From the NCBI GenBank assembly GCA_003612525.1, contig RAZD01000001.1:248001-312000 (forward strand): a stretch of 64,000 nt of DNA, given 5' to 3'. Numbering within the stretch: the stretch's first letter is position 1; every line of letters begins with the position of its first letter. Position numbers and translations under genes: made by a program. Positions 9,167 through 17,691 of this stretch are shown here, piece after piece. Below the pieces are notes generated by a model, which was given only the letters and a program-made list of their open reading frames with translations, did not search any database and was not told the DNA's origin. The DNA is from a bacterium C-53 (GTDB lineage: Bacteria; Bacillota; Clostridia; Lachnospirales; Lachnospiraceae).

Positions 9167-9200
9167 ATCATAGCAGGGCAATCTCTAAGAAATCTCTAAA
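9167..9200 (-). promoter_or_regulatory. Response-regulator-type promoter of the lipoprotein/ABC operon
   Basis: On the minus strand two direct copies TTAGAG (9199-9194 and 9188-9183) lie 11 bp apart, one helical turn, and a TATGAT -10 (9172-9167) follows after 10 bp. There is no separate -35. The same spacing is seen upstream of the two-component genes at 13002-13034, as expected for an OmpR-type activator. Confidence 0.7.
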
Positions 9201-9219
9201 CGATTCTTTTCCTGAAAAC

Positions 9220-9264
9220 AAAAAAGGAAGTGATGACGTTATCAAACGTGTTCCCATCACTTCC
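9220..9264 (-). terminator. Intrinsic terminator of the methyltransferase/MBL unit
   Basis: Stem of ten pairs (9226-9235 with 9255-9264), continued by five more inside (9236-9240 with 9245-9249), followed on the minus strand by six T. It lies 11 bp after the stop codon at 9276, which supports that stop as the true end of the MBL gene. Confidence 0.85.
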
Positions 9265-9275
9265 CATTTTAATAT

Positions 9276-10215
9276 TCAGCCACCGCAGGCCGCATGGTCG
9301 AATAAAGGCCGGTTATCTGTTTCGGTTTTTATCTCATAGCCGAAATCTGTCGCTACAACTTCAATGCAGCCATAACACTTTTTATCATATTTACCTATAT
9401 CACAGTTGCAAAGCTTCGTATACTCTGTACAATAGATTTGAATCTGTTTATCTTTTAAGAGATCAATCGTCCGCTGATCCGGATGCCTGTATCCTTCATG
9501 ATTTCGAGATGAAATAATTGCATCCCGGGGGGGGGGTTAACACATCCAAAATCTCTGTTAAACCAATCCCCTTTTTTCCATCATAAAAAGCCCCGTGGTG
9601 CGGCATCTTCAAAACATCACATTTCAAATCCGGCATCCTGCGTAATAAGCTCCTCCATCCATCCTCTTCCAAATCACCCGAAAACAATATCCTGCATGTG
9701 TTAGTTTCCAGCAGGCAAACAATTGAAGCATTATTTGTACTATGTTTTTCAAGGGCTTCATCAAGCTCTGCCTTATTCGGATATAGCATGATAAAATTCG
9801 CTTTTCTATTTGAAATCAGTTTAATATAGCTTTCTGATGTGCTGAATTCACCCGGTTCTAAATGAATCCTGTTTCCCTTATAAAGCTCATCAAATTTCTT
9901 CCGAAAAAGTCTCATGTGCTTTGTAAGCTTTTCTCGGTCAAAATTATAACAAATTCTTTCTATCTTCCCCTTCTGTATGTATTTCTCTATAAAACTGTTC
10001 ACTCCCCTGCAATGATCTTCGTCTGTATGAGACAGAATAAGCCAGTCAATAACATTCACATGATTGCTGTTTAACTCTTCCAACAATTTTTCAGCGTCAG
10101 CAATATCGATAATAATCACGCTTTCATTCCCGGACTGTTTCCCTTTTAAATAGATTACCGAGCTGTCACCATGCCCGACATCCAGAAATTTTACTCTCCC
10201 ATTTTCCAACCCCAT
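9276..10215 (-). CDS. ComEC/Rec2-type metallo-beta-lactamase-fold protein, frameshifted at a C10 tract
   Basis: The ATG at 10215 overlaps the methyltransferase stop (TAATG), so translation is coupled. Seen: DVGHGDSSVI (12-21), metal site HTDEDH (63-68, the HxDxDH form of ComEC-type proteins), FSGDLEEDG (178-186) and MPHHGAF (204-210). At residues 227-229 the frame enters ten consecutive C (9527-9536). As written the product shifts frame and stops at 9496 after 239 residues. With nine C it would continue as PPRDAIISSRNHEGYRHPD and end at 9276 with 312 residues, just before the terminator. The lost tail completes the fold and carries six Cys (YC, CNC, CYGC, ACGG). Either a phase-variable gene or a sequencing error. 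Not the competence channel itself: it has no membrane part. Confidence 0.82.
9527..9536. repeat. Homopolymer tract G10/C10 inside the MBL gene
   Basis: Ten G in a row on the plus strand, preceded by CCC, in a coding region. Tracts this long slip during replication and are a known basis of phase variation. Here a change of one base switches between a full and a truncated protein. Confidence 0.95.
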
Positions 10216-12866
10216 TACCGTTCGCCCCCTCTGCTTCTGCTGCATTCGCTGTTTGACAATGCCATTATTTCTTCATCGTCAAGGTATGAATACACCAATG
10301 GTTTGATATCCATAAGATTACCACCACAATACTTTGCTGAAAACTCAGCGCCTGTGCGCAGAAACCACCCCGGCATAGAACTTTCAATTTTCACCTGTTG
10401 TTCTCCAAATTCTACAAAGTAAACATTGCAGTACATATTTTCTGTATCAATCTCCAGGACCTCTCCGGTTACATAGGAATAATCCTTTTGATCTGCATTT
10501 CCCTCATTTTGATTCAACTTATTTCCGGCATATATGGACCAGCTCATTTTTACCTGATCCCGCTCATTCGGTTTAAGTTCAAAGGCATCAAAGATAATAC
10601 GATCCGCCTTCTCCTCAATTTCACCCGCCCCCTTCCTATCGTTTGAAAAATATGCCGCTTTCATCTCTGCATAGCACCGCTCTAATTCCCTTATTTGAAT
10701 ATCGCTGAATTCAGGCACCGGTATGCTTCTTAAGACACTTGTTACCGCTGTTCTTTTCACGCATTTCCTGCGCAAAAACATATTCACTAATTTACTATTA
10801 ATCAGCATACAGATCACACGATTTGAAATCCTCTGGTCTTTTGTAACGAAAACAAAAAAAGAAGAACTCGGATAATATCCCCTCTCATCTATACATGCAC
10901 CATTACCATCTATTTTCCCTGGTGTGGAACTCATTTTTACCAACACCTTCTCTGATGCTTTAAGGACTGACTCATAATCTCTGCGTAGCCGTAACCGATT
11001 CCCGTCTTTATATATTTCTCTTTCCTCTTCCTTTGAAATATGATAACGGATATATTTTATCTTTTTCTGAATTTGAGACGATATTACATATTTTGTGAAA
11101 TCTTTTGCATCTCCAAGAAACGGTACACATCCATCTCTTTCCGTCTCAAAGCGCTCCAGTTCTTTCGGGTATTTTATTCCTGTAATATTGTATGTAATAT
11201 CTCCCAGCATCCGGTTGTCTTTTATAATCTTTTGAAGAATATCTTCTATCGGAGATACACTGATTTTAAAATCTTTTTCTTTCTTCCAGCAGTCTTGCAT
11301 CTGCACAAAGAATTCAAAATCCCATTTATGTTTTTGAAAATAGTCCCCGACTGAATCACTGTTTTTTGTAAGAATTTTAATTTTTGTAAGATTCTCAAAA
11401 GACTTTTTCTTTTGTGCTATTACAACAACTGTTGCACAATTATTCTCAAAAATATGTCCTGGAAGCATCCAAAGTTCAATGATATCAAATTCATTTAATA
11501 GTTTTTCCCGCTGTTTGGCTGAACTTTCGTTTTGCAGAAAACTCTGAGGCAAAATAATTCCTATATACCCGCCTTCGCAAATCCACTCTAAATATTTGTC
11601 GAAAAATAACATTGCTTTCTGTTCTTTTCTACCCTTTTCATTCTTCTCTTCATAAGGAGGATTTCCCAGAATAATATAAGGCATACGCAAACCGGATTTT
11701 CGTATCGTTAATAAGTCACCCGTACGAATTTTCCACTGGTTGCCGTATGGAAGACCATATAACAGGAGCGACAATCTGGCCACTTCGGAAGCAAATCTGT
11801 CAATATCATTTCCCTCTATCATTTCTGTTAAATACCGGTGGCAGTCATCGTCTTCTCTGTCATATTTGACCAGCTCTTCTAACCTTTTGCACGCACTTAA
11901 AAGCAGGCTCCCCGACCCGCATGTACCATCTAACACATATCTTTTATCTACAGGAATACATTCAAACGGAATGCTCCAAACCATTTCCTCACTCAGCGCT
12001 CTGGGCGTATAATAAATTCCGAATTTCTTTCTGGCTGCTTCTGCTTTTTTTTCATCAAACTTTAACAATGTCGTTTCATAAAAATACCCCAGTAATTCAT
12101 GATCCACACTTTGATAATTTATGCTCTTGCTCAAGCTTTCATATATTTCAGCAATCAGTCCTTCTCCATATTTCATCATCAGCTCACCACTGAAATAGTC
12201 CTTATACTTTTTCGATAAATCATCAATCAGCTCGAAGATATCCGGAATTGTTTCCACCTCCGTCGTCTTGCTGTGAATGATCAATGCTGATATCACATGC
12301 ATCGTGATACTGGTAATGTGATTCAAATCCTGTTTCTTCACATTTCCTTTCTTTTGTATATAATTTTGAGCGGCAGTCAGGCCTCTTTCAAATTCCTCAC
12401 TTAATATTTTACAGGTTGCCTCTCTCGAAAAATCTATCAGGCCTGAAACCTCAAAAATATCCAACTGCTTATACCCCATTTTGGCATGAATCAGGCTGTC
12501 TGGCATGAACTGAAATCTGTTTTGTTCAAAGTACAAATAAATTATGTTCTCTTCGCCATCTTTTAAAAGAATATTTTTGCGAGATGCTATCCCCCAGATA
12601 CGTATGCGTTCATCTTTGGAGATAATTGCAATCGGAGCAGCCAGATATTTTGCCCCCTCTACATACTGATTTTCTTCCTCATCGCTTCGCACCCCTTTTA
12701 CTGCTATACATGAAGTTGAAATATCTTTTAAATACTTGTCGCTGAACACTACATAATCGAATTTAACCGCAGAAGTGCCATTCATCTGTACCGAATAATT
12801 TTGTGAAAAATACTCTCTGTTATATCCTAATGGCTCAAGCAAACGCTTTAAGAATACACTCTCCAT
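10215..12866 (-). CDS. Eco57I-like N6-adenine DNA methyltransferase with nuclease-like N-terminus
   Basis: 883 residues, starting 5 bp after AAGGAGGCAGGA. Seen: a short N-terminal domain (about 30-115) with the spacing of HsdR/type IIG nucleases (FDYVV, then IAVKG 54-58, then QYVEGAKYLAAPIAIIS) but with Ala where the catalytic Glu of ExK is expected, so cleavage is doubtful; a helical linker (120-280); FGIYYTPRALSEEMV (282-296, motif X); VLDGTCGSGSLLLSAC (311-326, AdoMet site); GNPPYEE (401-407, motif IV). The C-terminal third looks like a target-recognition region (SIPVPEFSDIQI) with an extra tail. No separate restriction or specificity gene is present. The downstream MBL gene overlaps its stop. 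Base composition is visibly more AT-rich than the flanks. Type IIG restriction-modification or a PglX-like phage-defence methylase are both possible. Confidence 0.85.
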   Translation of the reverse strand: MESVFLKRLLEPLGYNREYFSQNYSVQMNGTSAVKFDYVVFSDKYLKDISTSCIAVKGVRSDEEENQYVEGAKYLAAPIAIISKDERIRIWGIASRKNILLKDGEENIIYLYFEQNRFQFMPDSLIHAKMGYKQLDIFEVSGLIDFSREATCKILSEEFERGLTAAQNYIQKKGNVKKQDLNHITSITMHVISALIIHSKTTEVETIPDIFELIDDLSKKYKDYFSGELMMKYGEGLIAEIYESLSKSINYQSVDHELLGYFYETTLLKFDEKKAEAARKKFGIYYTPRALSEEMVWSIPFECIPVDKRYVLDGTCGSGSLLLSACKRLEELVKYDREDDDCHRYLTEMIEGNDIDRFASEVARLSLLLYGLPYGNQWKIRTGDLLTIRKSGLRMPYIILGNPPYEEKNEKGRKEQKAMLFFDKYLEWICEGGYIGIILPQSFLQNESSAKQREKLLNEFDIIELWMLPGHIFENNCATVVVIAQKKKSFENLTKIKILTKNSDSVGDYFQKHKWDFEFFVQMQDCWKKEKDFKISVSPIEDILQKIIKDNRMLGDITYNITGIKYPKELERFETERDGCVPFLGDAKDFTKYVISSQIQKKIKYIRYHISKEEEREIYKDGNRLRLRRDYESVLKASEKVLVKMSSTPGKIDGNGACIDERGYYPSSSFFVFVTKDQRISNRVICMLINSKLVNMFLRRKCVKRTAVTSVLRSIPVPEFSDIQIRELERCYAEMKAAYFSNDRKGAGEIEEKADRIIFDAFELKPNERDQVKMSWSIYAGNKLNQNEGNADQKDYSYVTGEVLEIDTENMYCNVYFVEFGEQQVKIESSMPGWFLRTGAEFSAKYCGGNLMDIKPLVYSYLDDEEIMALSNSECSRSRGGER

Positions 12867-12942
12867 TCCTGCCTCCTTCTTCTGACTGTGAAAATCACTT
12901 CACCATGCCGTACCAGTGACATGATCCTGTATATTTTTTATA

Positions 12943-12948
12943 ATTATA
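12943..12948 (-). promoter_or_regulatory. Probable -10 of the methyltransferase promoter
   Basis: A perfect TATAAT on the minus strand, 77 bp before the start codon. The -35 region is poor (no good TTGACA match at 16-18 bp), so strength or an activator is uncertain. Confidence 0.4.
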
Positions 12949-13001
12949 CAACAAAACAGCCGAGTCGAAAATAAGATTCTAAAGAATTATTCATAAATTC
13001 C

Positions 13002-13034
13002 TTAGAGAAAACTTAAAGAATTCTATGGTAAAAT
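13002..13034 (+). promoter_or_regulatory. Autoregulated promoter of the two-component system
   Basis: TTAGAG (13002-13007) and TTAAAG (13013-13018), 11 bp apart, then 10 bp and TAAAAT (13029-13034). This is the same arrangement as at 9167-9200 and fits binding of an OmpR-type regulator in place of a -35. Confidence 0.7.
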
Positions 13035-13099
13035 AAAAAAGCGGTTCGCACGATTAATAAAACAGAGAAATCGCATAAAATGATAAGGGAGGACAGCTT

Positions 13100-13783
13100 A
13101 TGCGTCTTTTACTTGCTGAAGATGATGAAAATTTAAACCAAACCCTGACCTGCCAGCTCGAAGCTGCCGGCTTCACCGTTGACGCCTGTCAGAACGGGGA
13201 CGACGCCTGTTTCTATGGGGAGCAGAATATCTATGATGCGATCCTGCTTGACCGGATGATGCCCTGTATGGAAGGCACGGATGTCCTCACTTCTCTCAGG
13301 AGAAAAGGGATTACCGCCCCGGTCATCTTGATTACCGCACTCGGAACGCTTCATGATAAAGTAGACGGTCTGAATCTTGGCGCCGACGATTACCTCGTAA
13401 AACCATTTGAATTTGAAGAACTTCTTGCCAGAATCCGATGTGTCACAAGACGTTCCCCTATCCTTACAAATCCCAATATACTGACTGCGTCTGATCTTAC
13501 CTTTGAGCTCGGTGAAGGGAAGCTTTGCGGACCGGCCGGAAGCTGTACGCTCTCAAACAGAGAGGCCGCTCTGTTCGAAGCGCTTATGCGCCAGAAGGAA
13601 CAGACGCTTCCCAGAAGCACGCTTTTATTAAAAGTCTGGGGGCCGGACAGCGATATTGAGGAAGGCAACCTCGACAACTATATTCATTTCCTGAGAAGAA
13701 GGCTGAAAAATGCAGGCAGCAAAATGCAGATTAAAACCATACGCGGCATTGGCTACTGTCTCATGGAAAAGATTGAAAAGTAA
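13100..13783 (+). CDS. OmpR/PhoB-family response regulator
   Basis: 227 residues. Receiver domain with acidic pocket LLAEDDE (4-10), phospho-acceptor D51 in ILLDRMMP, the conserved Thr of LITALG and Lys of LVKPFE, followed by a winged-helix DNA-binding domain (about 130-225) with NLDNYIHFLRRRLK as the recognition region. GGGAGG precedes the ATG. The histidine kinase gene follows after 22 bp. Its likely targets are its own promoter and the lipoprotein/ABC operon 4 kb away, from the shared double box. Signal unknown. Confidence 0.92.
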   Translation: MRLLLAEDDENLNQTLTCQLEAAGFTVDACQNGDDACFYGEQNIYDAILLDRMMPCMEGTDVLTSLRRKGITAPVILITALGTLHDKVDGLNLGADDYLVKPFEFEELLARIRCVTRRSPILTNPNILTASDLTFELGEGKLCGPAGSCTLSNREAALFEALMRQKEQTLPRSTLLLKVWGPDSDIEEGNLDNYIHFLRRRLKNAGSKMQIKTIRGIGYCLMEKIEK

Positions 13784-13805
13784 CCGGAAAGGCAGGACCG
13801 CATCC

Positions 13806-15095
13806 ATGTTTCAGAAAGTACGTCTGCGCCTCACAATTTTAAGTGCAGGCATCACGATTTCCATTATGCTCATCATGTCCCTGCTCTACCTGCATCTCTC
13901 AGAAAATATTCTTTATGAAAGCAGATATACATCCTTTCAGAATGATATGAATACAATCACAGCAAATCTGGAGCAGCAGTCTGTCATATCGATGGAGTGG
14001 CTCTCAAAGATGGAAGCACAGGGCAGCTATATCTTTTTTGTCCTCGACAACAGCGTGCCTTTTTTGTACAACAAACTTTCTTCCCCTGACCGCGGCGCCC
14101 TTCTGGAAGAATGCCTGGATGCCTGTGAAACACGTTTCCCTGACTTCCTGTCTGAGCAGAATGTTTCCGCCTATCTTGCACAGCATGTAGAATATGAATT
14201 TCATTCCCCATCCACAAACAGGGATTACTTCAGTTCTGTTATCCAGCTGAACAGAAACAATGCAGGAATGCAGGTTGTAATTATTTCATCTCTTGATACG
14301 CTTGAAAACCAGATCTCTGCCCAGCGGATACGTTTTCTGTTTATCGGAGGATTTTCTTTTCTGCTCTTACTGGCCTTTTCATGGCTTTTTACCGGAATCC
14401 TGCTCCATCCGATTCAAAAAAACAGGGAACAACAGATTCATTTTATTTCTTCCGCCTCCCACGAACTCCGAACGCCGCTTGCTGTCATCCTCTCCTGCAC
14501 GGAATGCTGTGCGAACGCTTCCGGGGAAAAGCTTAATTTCTTCTTAAAAACGATCCGCCAGGAAGGAAAAAGGATGTCCACACTGATCAATGACATGCTT
14601 CTGCTCTCTCAGTCAGATGCGCATAACTTCCCGCTCGATAAAAAACCAACGGAGCTTGATACGCTTCTCCTGAATTCATATGAAACGTTTGAACCGCTCG
14701 CGAAAGAACACGGACTTCATCTGTATGTGCATATTCCGGAAGAAGCAATGCCCCCATGCATGTGTGATTCGGAACGAATCCGCCAGCTTCTTTCTGTTTT
14801 TGTGCACAATGCAATCAGCTATACTCCCTCCGGAGGTTCGATTTTTCTGTCCGCTGGTTTAAGAAAAGACGGCTTTTCCCTCTCTGTGGCAGATACGGGC
14901 GTTGGAATCCCATACGAAGATAAGGAAAAAATTTTTGATCGTTTTTACCGCGCTGAAAAAGCCCGAAGTACAAAAGATCACTTCGGGCTTGGCCTGTCTA
15001 TCGCATATGAAATTGTAAAAGCGCACCACGGAATGATATCCGTCGCAAATCGGGAGGGAGGCGGAACCGTTTTTACCGCTCAGCTTCCGCGATAA
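13806..15095 (+). CDS. Sensor histidine kinase, partner of the response regulator
   Basis: 429 residues from the ATG at 13806; the longer frame overlaps the regulator gene and has no ribosome site. Two membrane helices (about 8-29 and 176-197) enclose an extracytoplasmic domain of about 145 residues without a recognised sensor fold. Then the dimerisation box SASHELRTPLA with H219, N box VHNAISYTP, G box VADTGVGIP, F box IFDRFYRAEKA and G2 box FGLGLSIA. All catalytic motifs are present. It ends 4 bp before the convergent feoB stop, and its 3' part contains a hairpin that looks like the feoB terminator. Confidence 0.92.
   Translation: MFQKVRLRLTILSAGITISIMLIMSLLYLHLSENILYESRYTSFQNDMNTITANLEQQSVISMEWLSKMEAQGSYIFFVLDNSVPFLYNKLSSPDRGALLEECLDACETRFPDFLSEQNVSAYLAQHVEYEFHSPSTNRDYFSSVIQLNRNNAGMQVVIISSLDTLENQISAQRIRFLFIGGFSFLLLLAFSWLFTGILLHPIQKNREQQIHFISSASHELRTPLAVILSCTECCANASGEKLNFFLKTIRQEGKRMSTLINDMLLLSQSDAHNFPLDKKPTELDTLLLNSYETFEPLAKEHGLHLYVHIPEEAMPPCMCDSERIRQLLSVFVHNAISYTPSGGSIFLSAGLRKDGFSLSVADTGVGIPYEDKEKIFDRFYRAEKARSTKDHFGLGLSIAYEIVKAHHGMISVANREGGGTVFTAQLPR
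14956..14988 (-). terminator. Terminator-like hairpin for feoB, inside the kinase gene
   Basis: Perfect 9 bp stem (14961-14969 with 14980-14988), loop of 10, followed on the minus strand by TTTTT. It lies about 110 bp past the feoB stop and inside the kinase coding sequence on the other strand. Confidence 0.6.
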
Positions 15096-15099
15096 ACAC

Positions 15100-17307
15100 T
15101 CAGCGGCACTGGCCGCTGCACCGATCGCATCCGCCGCACTGAATGGATTTTCCATCTCTCCTGTCTTTCACCATACTTCTTATGATGTAAAGAACAATGC
15201 CTGCCACCACCGCACCGGTTGCCATCGTTCCTATGCCATATGCGCCTGTTGTTACCATTGTTCCGATCTGATAAATACAAAACGAAACCACATACGCAAG
15301 CAGTGTCTGGTATCCGATGGCAAACCAAAACCACCTGGCCTGATTCATCTCACGTTTTATCGCTCCCATTGCAGCAAAGCACGGTGCACAGAGAAGATTA
15401 AACACAAGGAAAGAATAAGCGGCGACAGCCGTCATGCTTCCTGCAAGCTGCCCCCAGATCTCAGCGCCGTCCTCCGCAACTTCTGCAAATCCAAACAGAA
15501 TACCAAAGGTGCTCACTACATTTTCTTTCGCAATCAGCCCACATACTGCAGCAACCGCCATTCTCCAGTCACCCCACCCAAGAGGTCGAAACAGCGGGGC
15601 CACCACTCCTCCAATTGTCGCCAGCATACTTCTGTCAAGCTGTTCTGCCTCAATCATTTGAAAAGCCCCTTCCACCCATCCAAAACGCATCAGAAACCAG
15701 AGTACAATTGTAGACAGGAGAATAATGGTTCCTGCTTTTTTAATAAAAGACCATCCTCTCTCCCACATACTTTTCATCACACTTCCAAAGCCCGGCATGT
15801 GATAGGACGGGAGCTCCATCACGAAAAGAGCCGGTTCTCCGGCAAACATCTTCGTCTTTTTCAAAATAATACCCGAGAAAATAACTGCCAGAATTCCTAC
15901 AAAATAAGCGCTGGGAGCCACCCACGCCGCACCGCCGAACAGTGCGCCGGCAATCAAAGCAATAATCGGAAGTTTCGCCCCGCAAGGTATAAATGTTGTC
16001 GTCATAATGGTCATCCTGCGGTCACGGTCACTTTCAATTGTCCTGGATGCCATAATCCCCGGCACACTGCATCCTGTGCCAATCAGCATCGGAATAAAAG
16101 ATTTCCCTGACAATCCAAACTTACGGAAAATTCTGTCCATTATAAATGCGACACGTGCCATATACCCACACGCCTCCAGAAAGGCAAGAAAGAGAAAGAG
16201 CACAAGCATCTGGGGGACAAACCCAAGCACAGCCCCGACACCTGCCACAATTCCATCCAGAATTAATCCCTGCATCCAGTCCGCACATCCGATAGCATCC
16301 AGAAGGTTTCCCATAAGAACCGGAATTCCTGGCACATCCACAAGCCCGAAAAGACTCCACCCTTCGCCAAATACTCCGTCATTCATCCAATCCGTCGCCC
16401 ATGTACCGACAGTAGTGACAGAAACATAATAGATCAGCCACATAATTGCTGCAAAAATCGGAAGCGCCAGCCACCTGTTTGTAACAACACTGTCAATTTT
16501 ATCCGATACTGTCATCTTTTCCGATCGGACTTTTGTAACGCACTCATCTGTCACAGCTGAAATGTACATATATCTTTCGTTTGTGATAATACTCTCCGTA
16601 TCATCATCAAATCTCTCCTCAAGCGCTTTGATTTCCTCTGACACATCAGGCGCTGTCGACATCTGATCTCTGATCTTATCATCTTTCTCCAGAAGTTTAA
16701 CCGCAAAGAATCTCTCTTGTCCCGTCGGAACCTTTCCCACCAGTTTGTTACTGATAACGGAACGAATTACCTGCTCTACACTATCTGTGAATTCATGTAC
16801 CGGAACCGTCATATTCTCCTTTTGTGTCAATGCCACAGCTTTCTCTGCCGTCTTCTGAATTCCGATTCCTTTTAGAGCCGAAATTTCAACAACTTCACAG
16901 CCAAGCTTTTCCGAAAGCCTGCCAGAATGAATCTTATCTCCCCTTCTCTCCAGTACATCCGCCATATTGATTGCCAGAATCATCGGAATGCCAAGTTCCA
17001 TTAACTGTGTGGAAAGATACAAATTCCTCTCAATATTTGTACCGTCAATAATATTGATGATCGCATCCGGCCTTTCTCCAACCAGGTAATTTCTCGCGAC
17101 TACCTCTTCCGGCGTATATGGCGACAATGAATATATTCCCGGCAGATCAATAAGAACTACATCTTTATATCCCTTTAACCGCCCTTCCTTTTTTTCAACC
17201 GTTACACCGGGCCAGTTTCCCACAAACTGGTTGGAACCGGTCAATGCATTAAACAATGTTGTCTTCCCGCAATTGGGATTTCCAGCAAGAGCTATCTTCA
17301 CTGACAT
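15100..17307 (-). CDS. feoB: Ferrous iron transporter FeoB
   Basis: 735 residues. N-terminal G domain with G1 GNPNCGKT (9-16), G2 Thr in PGVTVE, G3 DLPG (54-57) and G4 NMAD (114-117); a helical GDI-like segment (about 170-260); then about eight or more membrane helices with the two Gate regions (the first around GTGCSVPGIMASRTI). The C-terminus is Cys-rich (CGGCDRCSGQC), a common small extension in Clostridia. GGAGAG precedes the ATG. It imports Fe2+ driven by GTP-linked gating in the cytoplasmic membrane. feoA lies 55 bp upstream and shares the promoter. Confidence 0.96.
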   Translation of the reverse strand: MSVKIALAGNPNCGKTTLFNALTGSNQFVGNWPGVTVEKKEGRLKGYKDVVLIDLPGIYSLSPYTPEEVVARNYLVGERPDAIINIIDGTNIERNLYLSTQLMELGIPMILAINMADVLERRGDKIHSGRLSEKLGCEVVEISALKGIGIQKTAEKAVALTQKENMTVPVHEFTDSVEQVIRSVISNKLVGKVPTGQERFFAVKLLEKDDKIRDQMSTAPDVSEEIKALEERFDDDTESIITNERYMYISAVTDECVTKVRSEKMTVSDKIDSVVTNRWLALPIFAAIMWLIYYVSVTTVGTWATDWMNDGVFGEGWSLFGLVDVPGIPVLMGNLLDAIGCADWMQGLILDGIVAGVGAVLGFVPQMLVLFLFLAFLEACGYMARVAFIMDRIFRKFGLSGKSFIPMLIGTGCSVPGIMASRTIESDRDRRMTIMTTTFIPCGAKLPIIALIAGALFGGAAWVAPSAYFVGILAVIFSGIILKKTKMFAGEPALFVMELPSYHMPGFGSVMKSMWERGWSFIKKAGTIILLSTIVLWFLMRFGWVEGAFQMIEAEQLDRSMLATIGGVVAPLFRPLGWGDWRMAVAAVCGLIAKENVVSTFGILFGFAEVAEDGAEIWGQLAGSMTAVAAYSFLVFNLLCAPCFAAMGAIKREMNQARWFWFAIGYQTLLAYVVSFCIYQIGTMVTTGAYGIGTMATGAVVAGIVLYIIRSMVKDRRDGKSIQCGGCDRCSGQCR

Positions 17308-17352
17308 ATCATCTCTCCTTTACCTATTTAAGTTTGTCTATTCTATCATTGG

Positions 17353-17366
17353 TTAGCATTTACTAA
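17353..17366. promoter_or_regulatory. Dyad TTAG-N6-CTAA between feoA and feoB
   Basis: The same dyad as in the feoA promoter, placed over the feoA stop codon. It may be a second binding site of a DtxR/MntR-type metal regulator or chance in an AT-rich gap. Confidence 0.4.
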
Positions 17367-17605
17367 TCTTCGGGTAAAAAAAATGGTTCTACCTCTACCA
17401 TCTCCGCATCTGCCTTTCGTATGGATAATTCATATCCCCGTACCGTCACTTCAATAGGATCTCCAAAAGGTGCGACTTTCCGCACAAATACACTCACGCC
17501 TTTTGTAATCCCCATATCCATAATTCTCCTCTTTACAGGCCCCTCGCCAGTCAGCCGCTTCACCCGCACTGTCGTTTTGCAGGCTGCCTCTCTTAATGTT
17601 TTCAT
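17363..17605 (-). CDS. feoA: FeoA, SH3-like iron transport protein
   Basis: 80 residues from the ATG at 17605, which follows AAGGAGG; the longer frame to 17662 begins upstream of the ribosome site. It has the FeoA pattern (KTTVRVKRLTGEGPVKRRIMD, MGITKGVSVFVRKVAPFGDPIEV, GYELSIRKADA), an SH3-like barrel that helps FeoB on the inner face of the membrane. It heads the feoAB unit. Confidence 0.92.
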   Translation of the reverse strand: MKTLREAACKTTVRVKRLTGEGPVKRRIMDMGITKGVSVFVRKVAPFGDPIEVTVRGYELSIRKADAEMVEVEPFFLPED

Positions 17606-17691
17606 CTTTCTTATGCCTCCTTCATGCCACAATTTTATTTGTTCTATTCTTTCCGAAATCAATCTTTGTGTCTTTTCATGTTTTCTTTTAG

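Noticed and set aside
12867-13099. Possible attachment site or short direct repeats bordering the methylase module
   Set aside because: Apart from the regulator boxes no repeat of meaningful length matches the other border near 9.2 kb.
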